Assembly (NCBI GenBank): GCA_946699065.1
Contig: CAMPDV010002011.1
Location: forward strand, 1-64,000
Direction: 5' to 3'
DNA: 64,000 nucleotides
Origin: Loxodes magnus
Lineage: Eukaryota > Ciliophora > Karyorelictea > Loxodida > Loxodidae
Within the stretch, counting starts at the first letter, position 1. Every line of letters starts with the position of its first letter. A program made the translations under genes and the position numbers. Under the pieces are notes generated by a model. It searched no databases, had not been told where the DNA came from, and saw nothing but the letters and a program-made list of their open reading frames with translations. Below are positions 35,626 to 47,372 of this stretch, one piece after another.

Positions 35626-37143
35626 TCATTCCTCTAACATTATTTCTCTGAACTACTAAACACTTATGTTATCCTTCTCGTCGAATTCTATCTCATCTGT
35701 TATCTCTCTTATTTACTATTCATTTAGCTTTCCTCTAAAAAAGTTATAGAAGCTCAAGTAGTTTATTTTGCTATCTCTCTATTTCCTATCATTTTTATCA
35801 CTAAGTCTAACTTCTCATCTTCTATCAGAATTCTTCTTCATTATAAACTTGTTATTACGAACTTATCTCATTCTAAGTACCCACTGTTGTTTATATCAAA
35901 AACGTTAAATATCTCCTTTATTTCTTCTTGATTCACTCTTTTTATCTTCTTAAAGGAATTTATTCAATCTCTTTCAGATATTCTTCCGTCTTAGTCTATT
36001 TAATTAAACTCTTCTGCTAATTCATCATACTCTTAAGAGTTCATTAGTTAAGATACTATATATCACTATATTTCTATTTTAATCTTTTTCTTCACTTAGA
36101 ATTTTACTAGCTTTTATAAATACTCCTCTAATACCTTATTTTCACTTCCTTCAAATCACTAAACCATTCATGCTTCAAACATCTTCTTGCACTTCATCTT
36201 TACTTAGGATTCGCTTCTAACATCTTCTCTATTAAGTCTTTTGCTTACTCTGATATTCTTCCATAACCAAACTCTACCTTCTTGTACTTACTCTCGTCAT
36301 TTCACTTTAACTATTTTACTTCACTATATTAAAAAGGAAAAAATTCCGTATAGCACATTCTCCTGTTTCAAATCTCTATGCAATACTCCTACTGAATGTC
36401 AATAAAGCACTCCTTTAAGAACTTGCTTCATTACTATCTTTATTTTCTACTCTTCGCTTCTTTTATTAGCTACTTCCACTAGATTCTATCCTTCTATCAG
36501 TTACGAATAAACTTTCATTTTCTTACTCGAATATTTCGTACAGTTTCATTATATTAGGATGAATCTGAAAGTAAAACTCTTACTATAGACTTTAGAATTT
36601 AGAACTCACTCTGAATTCAATTTCCATGCTTCTTAGATTCATCACTTTTACAGCTACTTACTCACCTACTAATTTACTCTTCGCAAGGTAAACGTTCCCA
36701 AAGCTTCCATTGCTTATTTAGTTTTAAACCTCATAGTTATCTACGAACTAAGTACTGTTTTTTTGAATGAAGTTAAGACTGCTGATTTATATTTTTTAGC
36801 TAATACAACTATTTTCCGAAGTTCTACGTTAAGGAGTTAAATCCTATTTCAAGTTATGGAAGTCATTAGTAGACTTATATTTTTGATTACTCATCTATTG
36901 GTTTTTTATACATCCATCTCTTCCTTTTTATCCTGTAGATTAGGCGTTTACCTTAGTGTTATTCAACTGATGAGCTATAGGAAGAGTAGCTTTTTCATGA
37001 AGATCTGAAGTTTACTAGCTTTGGAAGGTTAGAATTTGTTAAGCCATTTTCTCAGTTTGATCATCATTAGGTTCTAAGTAAGAGCAGTCGAAGTATTTAG
37101 GAATGCTACTTGCTTTAGACACTGTGTATTTGCTATTCCCCAT
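35626..37143 (-). CDS. CDPK-like calcium-dependent kinase lacking its activation segment
   Basis: ATG 37143 starts MGNSKYTVSKAS, a classical N-myristoylation signal. After a 140-residue variable region comes the kinase N-lobe, with glycine loop NGSFGNVYLAK and VAVKVM. The catalytic-loop motif HRDLKQENVL follows near 36.38 kb, then AKDLIEKMLEANPKQRWSAR and CLKHEWF (subdomain XI, 36.2 kb). EF-hand-like loops (IDQDGRISERDW; FDINNSGYLEW) and FDEKDNISVQQFREIM end at TGA 35626-35628. Only about 110 bp separate HRDLKQEN from AKDLIEK, where about 80 residues including DFG and APE are expected. The enzyme should be inactive. The frame also changes at least three times. TGA is Trp at 36194 and stop at 35626. 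The gene converges with the REJ gene. Confidence 0.85.
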
Positions 37144-37231
37144 TTTAATTATGTGGAGGATTCATATTAAAAATGTCTTTTATGAGTAATTAACTGAAAT
37201 TAAGTTTAAAAGTAAAGGCAGAAAATTAATA
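37144..37231. promoter_or_regulatory. 88-bp divergent intergenic region
   Basis: The space between the CDPK start codon (minus) and the ATG of the small plus-strand ORF. If both are real genes it is a compact bidirectional promoter. It is AT-rich with no recognised box. Confidence 0.35.
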
Positions 37232-37480
37232 ATGTAGCTTCAGTAACCATTGACTAAATATCAAATATCAGTCCTCTTAAGATAGTCTATGCAATCAGCT
37301 GATAGCTAAGGATTGAAATCAATCCTTTAAATTTTATCAAGAAGGCTGAAGTTTTTTAGAGGTAAATGTAGGGATAAAGAATATAGCAAAAGATTAGATT
37401 TCAGATCTAGTTTTACGAGTCTTGATCTTGGATACATAGTCTAAGAAAATAAATTTAGGCTATGTTAGCAAAATAAAATA
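37232..37480 (+). CDS. small hypothetical ORF divergent from the kinase gene
   Basis: ATG 37232 reads MQLQQPLTKYQISVLLRQSM, then RLKFFRGKCRDKEYSKRLDF and SSFTSLDLGYIV: varied, basic and protein-like, about 75 residues. After about 37.46 kb the sequence becomes Asn-rich low complexity, and no TGA closes the frame nearby. No family recognised. Confidence 0.45.
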
Positions 37481-37529
37481 TATAATGGATTTTATAATAA
37501 TAATAATAGATAAAATTGTTTAGAGGTCT

Positions 37530-37585
37530 TTTGGATTTTCACCAATTTCCCTCTTTCCAACCAAAATAGTCTGGTGAATAAAAAG
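37530..37585. promoter_or_regulatory. hairpin with motif shared with 21.16 kb
   Basis: TTCACCA (37537-37543) and TGGTGAA (37571-37577) form a stem around CCCTCTTTCCAACCAAAATA. The phrase CTCTTTCCAACCAA recurs at about 21162-21175, there next to an 8-bp hairpin. A shared 3'-end or repeat signal is possible. Confidence 0.3.
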
Positions 37586-38057
37586 AAAAGTTTATTGTTT
37601 CATTTCTATTTTTTCTTGTCTTAAATCTTGTATTTCTCTTCTCTCTCCATCTTTCATCCATCTACTTTAGATTTTTTGAAGATATCTAAAAATAAAATTG
37701 GAATAATAAATTAAGTTTTGTACTAAAATTAGTATTAAAGATATTTCTCTATTTATATTATAAACATTTTATTAATGAAATATCTAGTTTTATTTTTAAA
37801 CTAAATTTAATATATTTACTCATTTCATATTAAAGGGAAATTTAGATCTTACCTAAAATTTTAGATCTTTAAAAAACTTAATTGTTTAACTCATTTTAAG
37901 GAAGGATATCTTTTAAATTTGTCAAAATAAAAGTAAAATTAATAATCAAGATAATCATCATGCTATTTTAAATAACTTTTATAAAAATTAAAAATTATTA
38001 TAAATTAAAAAATAAATTAAATTTATTTTGGAATAAATCTTATAAATAAATAAATAA
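37586..38057. other. AT-rich spacer
   Basis: No coding sequence or repeat recognised. Confidence 0.4.
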
Positions 38058-38103
38058 ATTTTATTATAGAGCGCGTAGCACTCTCGTTGGTGCGCAGCTC
38101 TTT
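38058..38103. repeat. TIR-like end related to 18628
   Basis: ATTATAGAGCGCGTAGCACT then CTCGTTGGTGCGCAGCTCTTTAA. It matches the outer and inner TIRs at 18628, 19095 and 20884. The GAGCGC...GCGCAGCTC halves are partly self-complementary. No inverted partner was found nearby. Confidence 0.6.
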
Positions 38104-38109
38104 AAAAAA

Positions 38110-38250
38110 AAAATGTTTCATACTGACAAGAATGTTTGTTACTGATAAAATTATCAGATACTGATAAACCTTGTTCAATACTGGTATAATTATTCAGTAC
38201 TGATAAAAATGTTCAATACTGATATAATTTTAGAATACTCGTAATCTTTA
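38110..38250. repeat. degenerate ~20-bp tandem repeat (TTCAATACTGATAAAAATG)
   Basis: Six to seven copies of a unit built on (C/A)ATACTGATA, spaced 18-21 bp. Confidence 0.8.
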
Positions 38251-38560
38251 ATACTTGCTGGAAGGGTCCAAGGACATGGCAGGATTGTGTCTCATTGCAT
38301 CACCAAAGCAGAGGACGACATGTGTCAATTATGGGTACTTAAATTCCCCACCTCTGATGAAGCTCGCAATATTATTTCTTTTTAATTCCAGAATTAAAAA
38401 TAAACGAAGCCAAGCCAAGCAAGTGTCGAAGGTCTAAGAATCTTATGTCTCGAGGTCAAACCAAAGCAGAGGAAGACATAAAGTCGATTATGGGTACTTA
38501 ACTTCCCCAACCTCTAAGATGACCTTGTTGTTCACCTTCGAACAACTATGGCGGTTTTAA
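38251..38560. repeat. two direct copies of a GC-rich hairpin-forming segment
   Basis: ACCAAAGCAGAGGA...TATGGGTACTTAA...TTCCCCA.CCTCT occurs at 38301-38360 and again at 38458-38522, a period of about 157 bp. In each, AGAGG pairs with CCTCT, and GGG pairs with CCC around TACTTAA, giving a compact stem-loop conserved between diverged copies. The ORF 38255-38437 crosses it and is probably chance. Together with the tandem repeat and the TIR-like end at 38058 it may be one mobile element. Confidence 0.7.
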
Positions 38561-41200
38561 AGAATTATATATATAATAAATTATAATCTTACTTAAAATA
38601 ATTTTAATAATTTTATTATTGTAGCATTCTTTTTTTAAATATTTAAGCTTTCTTAAATAATAGCTTTAATAAACTATAATTTAAGCTAAATTTTTATTTG
38701 AATAAAATAAATGTTAATTTTTTTATAGCACGAATAAAGGAGCATATATTTAATCCTTTGCAAAAATTTAATATGTTTTAGATAAATAAAAGAATTAATA
38801 AATTTAGCAATATATAATATTTAAATAAAAAATTATAATCTCTTATAAAATATTACATTTATTTCTACTTTTATAATAAACAAAAATTACAGATGTTATA
38901 TTAGTATCTATAATGCTTTTATTATTTTTTATTTAATAGCAATTATAATTTTAGAAATCAAAAATAATTTTTTTAATTTCCTTACTTATTTTATAGAAAA
39001 ATTAGACAAATTAAGAAATATTAGTTTTTTTTAATGAGATTAAAAAATTAAGGTAAATATTTTAATTAGATCTAAAAGAATCTATTACAAATTTAACCTA
39101 TATTTATATTAATTTTATTTCATAATAAATATTTCATAAAAACTTATTTTTAATTTAAATTTAATGCTTAATAAGATAAAATTTTATTTTTTATAACTAA
39201 ATATAAAATATTTTAATTTATAATTTATTTCTATATACTAAAAATTTAACCTGCATAAATTGATTTTCTTAAATTAAAAAATAATATACAAATATAAAAG
39301 AAAAAAAATTAAATTGCATCTTAAATAAAATTTATTTTTAACAAATTAATTATAAAAATTAATAATTTTAAATATTTTATAGCTTTTTTTCTTAAAATAT
39401 TTAATAACTATTAACTTTATGAAAATTAATTTATAATCTTAAAATTATTTATAATCTATATTATCTTATTTTTTCATTTATAAAAGTTTAAATTATATTA
39501 ATGAATTCTATATTACTAAATTAATTATATTCTGATTAGTTTCTGTCAGCTATTTAAAATTTCTATCTATTCCTCATTATTTAAATTCAATTTTCACATA
39601 AATTTAATTTATTAAATTAAATCACATTATTCTTTAGATGACTGATTATGAATATTAAAGATTTTATGAAGGATGTGTTTATTCTCATAAATAAATTAGT
39701 TTAATCAAATACTTGTATTTCTATTTAAAATTTATTTCTAAAACTACTATTTAAGATTAATTTTATAGAAATGTTTCTTTTATGGATGGGAATTATAGGT
39801 CTAAGTATTCAATCAATTTTTCAAACTTGTTTTTTATATTTTATATCCTTTACCTTTGCTATTTTAATTCGTATTGTATATTAGTTATTCATTGCTAAAT
39901 TGATTCTTTGCAAACTTCCTGAGATTATTTTTCTTGAACTTACTAAGATAATTATTCTGATAGGTTAGATTATTTCTTTTTTTAAATAAATGGGTAGGAA
40001 AGGACTATTTCTTAGGTGTAATTTTATTCTAAATTTTTTATTATATTATATACTTTTCTTAAGTCACAAATTATAATTTTTAGGTAGATAAATTATAAAT
40101 GATAAACACTTCGAAGATTTAAATGTAAATAAATGTTTACTATTTCTAATTTATTATTTTTAGAATTAATAAGAAGAAATTGTAATAATAATATAAAATA
40201 AATAACTAATAAAAAGAATATTTAATAAACTAATAAAGAATTAGATTTTATGTTACTGACTCAAACATAAACTTAGAAATAATTAAAGTTAAATGGATTT
40301 AAAAGAATAAATTTTAAATCTTAATACTTTAGATTTAATTTAAAATAAAAAAATCTTGATCTACTTAAAACATTGATAATTGTAGTCAAAGATAGCAATA
40401 ATATTTGGTAAAAAATACAAATTTAAAACATTAAGATGATAAATTTTTAATAGAGTATTTAGATAAAAACTATTTCGAATAAAGTAAATTAACAATATAT
40501 AATCTTAAAAATAAATAAAACTAAAAATTATTTAATTTAAGGTCGCTTATTTCCCATTGAAAAAGGTTAACTTTTTACATATTTTTTAAGTTCAATAAAA
40601 TTAAAAAGTACTTGTAATTTTTAAACATAAGTGAATTCTAAATTGATAGACCCATAACTGTAAGTCTTACTTTGGTTAATTAAGTTTATTTCCTGTCTTT
40701 TATCTGATCAGAAACCTTTTGGAAGTTATCTATTTGTGGAAATTTTTACGCTAATTTATATAAACCTGAAAATTAATTTCAAGTCCTAGTATTAGCAATT
40801 ATCTGATATAGAAAAATATTATATAAAAAGGTAAATTGATTAAAAATCGATCTAATTTTAATTTTAAGCAGAAATAAATGTTAACAAGAATTTATCACTA
40901 TTTTTTTTATGAAAAAATTAGCTAAAAAATTATTTATTATAGTATTTTTGAATAAAAAGTTATCTTTTAATTTTTTTCTTATTTTATGTATTAGACGCAC
41001 CTGATTCGATTTATTATTTTTACCATAAAGGAATTTTTAGATACATCATAAGATTTATTTAGCTGATTTTTTCTCATTAGAATAATTATGTTTTAAGAAT
41101 CTTCATTTAAGCTTAAACCTGAAAAAATGCAATAAAGATTTGGATTAGGATTTTACACGGCACCTAAGAAATAAGATAAATCGTAATAATCCAACTAATT
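38561..41200. other. long AT-rich spacer
   Basis: Low-complexity A/T sequence with scattered slightly richer patches (e.g. 40.66-40.76 kb). Nothing assignable. Confidence 0.4.
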
Positions 41201-41880
41201 AATTAAAAACTATTTAAGAAAAAGTCTTGCTTTATTTTATAAATTCTACTTTTGTTTTATGCAACCAAAAAATTTAGATATAGTTCCTAAGTTTTGTCAA
41301 TAGTATCTTTTGAATTCTTAATATTTTATTAAAGTTTATTTTTTATTTTAATTCAAGTTTTCCTCTCAAATTATTGGAATTTCTTGCATTATCTTTATAA
41401 ATGATTTTTTTGTTTACAAAAGTACCAAACTTTCTTTTACTCGGTACAGTTTATAATTCCATAAGGAATTTTCTCTATTTCCATTTTAACTTCTGCGCAA
41501 AAATTTGGGTTTTGAAAGATAATTATAATTAAGATAGTAACCTTTCATTGATTTATTAATCATATTCCTAAAATTTAATTTCTTATTATTAATTAAGTAT
41601 TTGGTATTTGTGTATATTCAAAGGCTTAAAGATCTCTTTCCTAGCTTAAAATCTTGATTTAGTTTTTTTCTTAAGATTTTGACTAATTAAATTATACATT
41701 CATTTTTTAAATTTGATTACTTCCTTAAAAGATTTTTGACTATTTCTACTAGTAAATAATTAATAATCTATTTTTCTTTAACTTTAACTAGAAATTTTTT
41801 AATTAAATATATATTTCTGTTATTTTTTGACTTCTCATTAGAAATTAGTGTTCGAATGCTTAATAATGACTCTAAGTTAA
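41200..41880 (-). CDS. hypothetical basic protein
   Basis: Minus strand reads EIKFQEYDQQINERLLSQLQ, LKWKQRKFLMELQTVPSKRK and FGTFVNKKIIYKDNARNSNN, protein-like and continuous over about 41.37-41.62 kb. The flanking parts are weaker. The start is not identified. No family recognised. Confidence 0.5.
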
Positions 41881-43554
41881 AATGTTAAGAGAGAATGGAA
41901 GCAAATAAGAATGAAACGTCAAAGACGAAGAATAAAAAGTAGAATAATGAAGACTATTTGATCTTTTTCATTACCAACCAATAAAATTTTCTGATAGGAT
42001 TCGAAAAATAGATTGCAAAACCTCAACAATCTCAAACTCAAAAATTTTATTATTATCATCTTAACTTAAATTTTCATTATTTCAAAATGATGTTTAATCA
42101 TTTAAGTTTTTGATAATCAAAACGATTTGCTAATTGATAGAAATTTTTTATATAATATTTTGTAATTTTTAATATAAAAAATTTAATTTTTCTTAGATTT
42201 GTTGGAATAAGTTCATATTCTTATTTTAACTTTATCTTCTAATAATAAGCATAACATATAATTTTTATCTTTTTAAAATAAAAAAATTTAGATGAGTCTA
42301 AATATTTAAATATTTAGCAAGTTTCAACTAATTTTAGTTTTAATTTTATTATTTTACTTTAGTTTATTTAAGATATACCTTTAAAAAAAGTTAAATATTT
42401 AGAGTAATATTTTTTATTTTAATCGTTAATTTATAATAAAAGCTTAACTTTTGAGATGATACTCGTTCTATAATCCAAGTTTTATGCTAAGATATAATTT
42501 TTTTTTAAATAATTACTAATAAATTACTATAGTAAATTTCCTTTTAATATCAGTTATAATTTTAAAATCATGTTTCTAGTAATTTATTCATTAGTTTAAT
42601 TTTTTATATTTTTCAGCAGTTTTTAAATAATTTTTGCTCTAGCATTTCTTTTTAAAATAAATTCCAAATTTTTACGATTTTCTTTTAGTATTTCTAAATT
42701 TTTCAATATAATAAAAAAATTTTGCTAAATATATTTTAATCATTTCATCTTTTCTTCTGCTTTTGTAGAGATAATGATTCTAATTTTCTTTATTTTTCCT
42801 CAATAATTATTTCTTTATTTATTTAATTTTTTAAATATTATTTTTTAACAACTAATTTTACTATACTCTTTTATACGTTTTATATCTTGCTATAGTAGGT
42901 TTTAAACTATCACTTTAATATAAATAGTACTCTTGCATAATTATAATATCCATAAATATTACCTTAATAAAGAGCTCATCCTCAAAGAGATTTAATACTT
43001 ATCAGGAAGTATTTAAATCTAATTTTTTCTCGTAAAAATTTTTGTTTACAATAATTTTTATCTCATAAGCTTTCTAACATTAATTTTTGGTTAATTATAA
43101 CTTTAAATATTTATTTATTTTATTCAAATTTTTAATAATTTACTATTAATATAAATATTTTGATAACTGGGATATAATAAAAATTAAATTTCTATTAATG
43201 TTTTCAAATATTATGCTACAACTATTTTTTATTTTAATTTTGTAATTAATTATCTATGTTATTAGATGATAGTATTTTTACTTATATAAAGTTTTCCATA
43301 AAATTTTTGATTAAAATATAATAGATTTTATAATATATATAATAATTATTTTATACATAAATGGTTAAACTTTAATAAAAATAACCTCATTTCTGTTTTA
43401 TTAATGTAATAAAGCTATTTGTAAATTTTTAAGTTTAAGATATAATAAATTTTTAAGTTATTTCCTAAACATCCTATAATTTCTCCATTATTTTAAGGAG
43501 TTTTTCTTGGGCAATTAAATAAAATTTTTATCATTATATTGCTTAAAATAATGT

Positions 43555-43870
43555 AAATAAAGTTTAAACTTTTTCTGGAATTTTCAACCCATTCCGAATT
43601 GGCGATTTTTTTTCGTGATCGGGATCAATCAATTCTCTAAATTAATCTTCTCTGAAGTTCTATTTCTAGATCAATTTTTTATTTTTCTTGTAGTTAATTT
43701 TCTATTAGACATTAAACATTTTTCAATATTGTTATAATCATTTCTTTATCATTTTTTTTCTTTCTTCTCAATAAACCTTTTATCTTTCCTAAAATAATTA
43801 GCATTATCGGTAGAGATGATTTTCACTTCTACAAAATTAGTAATTTTTCTATGCCATTTTATTAATTTTT
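43555..43870 (-). CDS. coding fragment with SPIRNGLKIPEKV motif
   Basis: Minus strand reads QNFREDQFRELIDPDHEKKS then PIRNGLKIPEKV. The Ser-Pro-(Ile/Met)-(Arg/Lys) motif and basic context resemble segments of the genes at 46.4 kb (RSPIKSRLLPLKRIL) and 51.2 kb (QSPMKRTIKHLIKAIL). The boundaries are guesses. Confidence 0.4.
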
Positions 43871-44362
43871 CAGGTATAAAGAGTCAATGGAAAGTTTTTT
43901 GAAAGAATTTATATAAGTAAAATCAAAATTTTCTAAAATTACATAAAAGAAATATGTTAAAAAGCAAAGATTTAATTTACTTTGTAAAGCAATGTAAGTT
44001 TATATGCTTATTGATTATAAAAAAGAGTATTAAGAAATTAAATATTTTAAAATAAATTAAAGTAGTTATTTATTACTATTTAAAATTTAAAATCATTTAG
44101 TTTAAATAAAAAGATTTTCTTGCTTTATTGGAAGTAAATTATAATGAGTCTTTAAATTAGTTATTTTAATCTTTTTCATAAATATTTTTCATATAAAAAA
44201 TGATATTACTTTTCTTAAAATTACTCCAAACAATAATTTGCATTAAATTAATTAAAAAATATTATATAAAAAAGGGAAATTTCTTGCAAAAACTTCTCTT
44301 CTTAAAAGGTTTTATCTCAGCTAAATTAAGATTAATAGACAATAATTTAAAAACTTAAAATT

Positions 44363-45000
44363 ATGCAACAAGAAAACTTTAAATTATTAAAACAAGTATA
44401 ATAATTTTTTGAAAGAAAAGCCGAATTTCTGATGATAAATATGCAAATACAAAAATTTGAAATAAATAGTCAGAAAATATTAAAATAAACTTATTAGAAA
44501 AAAAATGCAACCAATTTTCAGAGCTGATGGAAAGAATATTTTTGTCAAAGCTTATGATGAATGATTTAATGAACGTAGAATAGAAAATCATAAAAAACTT
44601 TATTCTTAATTGGAAAATAATGAGATATTGGTAATCCAAGCGACCAGAAAACAAAATAAGAAATTGTTATAACTTTTTATAAAGATAAAAGAAAATTATA
44701 GAAATTAATGCGAAAATATTTTTAGTATCTATTCCATCCAAGAAGGTAAAATTTGCAGGAAAAAAATACTTCATCTAAACAAAGAAGCTCCAAATATTTA
44801 GCGTGCAAATTATAATTCAATAAGAAATGAATGGGAATCAACTTATCTTAAGCTTTTAGAAAGAATAAATTAAAAATCATGAGGATTTATGACAGACACG
44901 ATACAAAAAAATTTGAAGTTACTTTTAATTAACAATAAAATTTTAATTCGTGATGAACCAAATAAAAGTGAAGTCACGTTAATTAATTATTAAAACTACT
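44363..45000 (+). CDS. coiled-coil protein, family with 51 kb and 57 kb copies
   Basis: From ATG 44363 (MQQENFKLLKQVQQFFERKA). The middle, in a second frame, is coiled coil, ENIKINLLEKKCNQFSELME. The rest, in a third frame, reads VIQATRKQNKKLLQLFIKIK, KEAPNIQRANYNSIRNEWES, TYLKLLERINQKSWGFMTD and ends RDEPNKSEVTLINY. The last part aligns with 57.93-58.13 kb, and the coiled coil with ENIKLMEKIQHML at 51.3 kb. There are at least two frame changes. The minus-strand hydrophobic ORF at 44379-44654 is its shadow. Function unknown. Confidence 0.6.
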
Positions 45001-46328
45001 TTTATACCTCCTAATAAAAATATTTTTTATAATATTCAGTAATATTAGTAATTGTTTCAAAATTATGAACAACCGTTTTTGATGTTTTAGTTTATTTTTT
45101 TAATTATTAATTTGTTAGAATTTAACTATAGCTTTCTTAAGTTCTCTTAATATTCTGATCAGTCTAGATTTATTAATTAGTTTATTATAATTTTATATTC
45201 ACTTCTTAAAAGTTTAAATTTGATTATGAGAATATTCTTTTAAATAATTTCTTAATTAGTTGATATAGAATTAAGCTGTATTTTAAATCTCATTTTATTA
45301 AAAAATCTCTAAATATTAATTTTTATGTTATTATATCTACATTTAATATACAGAAATTAATTTTTTTCTTAAAACTATTATTTCTATTCTTGTTTATATT
45401 TTAAAGTTTTATTTTTTAATTAATAGCACTAATTATCTAATGATTAGATATAAGCTTGCTATAATTAGATTTTTGTGAAAGCTTTATTAAGATCAATTAA
45501 TTAACTGCTTTTTTATGCCTTTATCGCTTAAATCTATAAATATTTGTAACTTTCCACCAATTCAAATCTTTTATTTAATATTTTTATAAAACATTTATTA
45601 CTTAAGGAAATTAAAGTCCTTTTAAGTAAACACTTGATCATAAAGTAAATTTATTTAAAGTACGTACATGATTTACAAACTATTCCGCTTAATTTATTAC
45701 TAATTAATATGTATTTAAGTTTATATTTTTTACTTAACTAATGATTTTAATGAAGTAAAATAAAAGTATAATTTTATTTAAATGAAATTAATTTACTTTT
45801 ATACTTAATATTTTAACATTTTTGCTAATTATTTGCTATTATAAATATCTTATTCATTATCTTATCTAACCTGAATGCTGAGGATCCTTTATGGTTAAAT
45901 CTATTATATCTTATTAATTTAAGTTTTAATTAAAAAATATATTTAATAATTAACTAAATTAAATTTTGAAACTTAATTATAGATATTTCTTAGTTAGATA
46001 CCAGCATTTGGAAATTCTTATTTTTTGTAATTTTATTTTATATAAAAACTATCTTTTCATTCCTTTTGCTTACTATAACCAATAAGAAAATTTATAAGTT
46101 CTAATTAAAGAGGATAAAATAATTACAAAAAGAGAATAATTAAATTTCAACATTTTTTTAAGATTAAATCAATTCTAATACAAAAGTTATTATTTTCTAT
46201 CAAAAAAAAAGATATAATTTCACATAAAATTATAAGTTAAAAAATAATGATTACAAAATAAAATTACAATATTATATCCTTTAAAAGGAAAATAAAAAAC
46301 TTAAATTTATGAAGCAATATTCAAAAAA
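45001..46328. other. AT-rich spacer
   Basis: No gene recognised; A/T low complexity. Confidence 0.4.
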
Positions 46329-46960
46329 ATGGAAATAATTGAAGAATTACATAAAGTTTTTCATCTTTCTAAAAAGAAGAAGTAAGTGACATCTTAGAAT
46401 TTCTGAGAAAAGGGAGAAAAACCGGCAATAAGGTCACCCATCAAATCGAGACTCCTACCATTAAAGAGAATTCTAGGAATTTAGTCAAAATATTTTTCAC
46501 TAAATAATTTTTAATTTCACCACTGAGCATCAAATAATAAGATTAATAAATTAAAGCGGTTTGGACCTTTTTAAAGAGACCAAGAAGCTAAAGTAAGATA
46601 GTAACAAAAATTATAATACTAAAAGAAATAAAGAACAAAAAAGTAACTCAATGATAATAAAAGAAATTATCGAAATGCTAAACCTATTTTGAGTGAATTT
46701 TTTTGCTGAATAAATAAAAATCAATTTTGCCAATGACATTGCTATTCTGCAAAATAATAAAAAATACTGTGAAAAGAGAAAATGACGAGAAAGAGAGCGG
46801 ATTTAATATTTTAAGAAAGATTAATTCTATTCCTAAGGAAAGATATATTAAGAAAATATTATCAGGTCCAGTACTTGAGAAGAATGTTGCGTAATTTATG
46901 GTAGTTTTAACCACAAAGATAAATCGATTGCTCTGAAATGGATTTAAATACCCAGAAAAA
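46329..46960 (+). CDS. hypothetical basic coiled-coil protein
   Basis: ATG 46329 starts MEIIEELHKVFHLSKKKK and continues EKGEKPAIRSPIKSRLLPLK RIL. Beyond about 46.5 kb another frame reads better: TTEHQIIRLINQSGLDLFKE, then TKKLKQDSNKNYNTKRNKEQ and IIKEIIEMLNLF. A TGA at 46688 could end it. The SPIKSR motif links it to the copies at 43.6 and 51.2 kb. The minus-strand ORF at 46684-46914 is doubtful. Confidence 0.5.
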
Positions 46961-47207
46961 GAGAAAATATTATTAAAAATTTATTTAAGTTCTAATAATA
47001 AATTTATGATAATTAAATATTTTAACTTTTTCAGATTATCTATAAAATAGACTATTAGATCTCTATTATAAATTATTTCTATTCCGTATTTAATATGATT
47101 GGATTGTTGAGGATCGTTTGGTTAAAGATACTTAATTTTTAATTATTAAATAGCATAATTTACTTTGTTCCATAACCTATTTTCTTATTAGAATAGTTTG
47201 TTAAAGT

Positions 47208-47372
47208 AACTAGACGTATAGACAAATAGCTTAATTAGCAGTCGCTTTCTCCTGAAGATAAACAAGGTTTGTTAGCAGCAAAACCTTAACTTCACCATTA
47301 ATAAATACCTCTGTTCGCCCAAAGCAAACGTGAGGCTGACTATTGTAAATTTCCCAACTTAAATTTTTTAAT
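47208..47372 (+). CDS. short isolated coding-like island
   Basis: A locally GC-richer island reads VTRRIDKQLNQQSLSPEDKQ, GLLAAKPQLHHQQIPLFAQS and KREADYCKFPNL, without need for TGA. Composition is strongly protein-like, but it is only about 55 residues between AT-rich flanks. It is probably an exon or a gene remnant. No family recognised. Confidence 0.4.

Noticed and set aside
44379-44654. Hydrophobic minus-strand ORF of 91 codons
   Set aside because: Antisense shadow of the plus-strand coiled-coil gene, which has a homologue at 57.9 kb.
47208-47372. tRNA or snRNA in a GC-richer island
   Set aside because: No cloverleaf or snRNA consensus; it reads well as protein instead.
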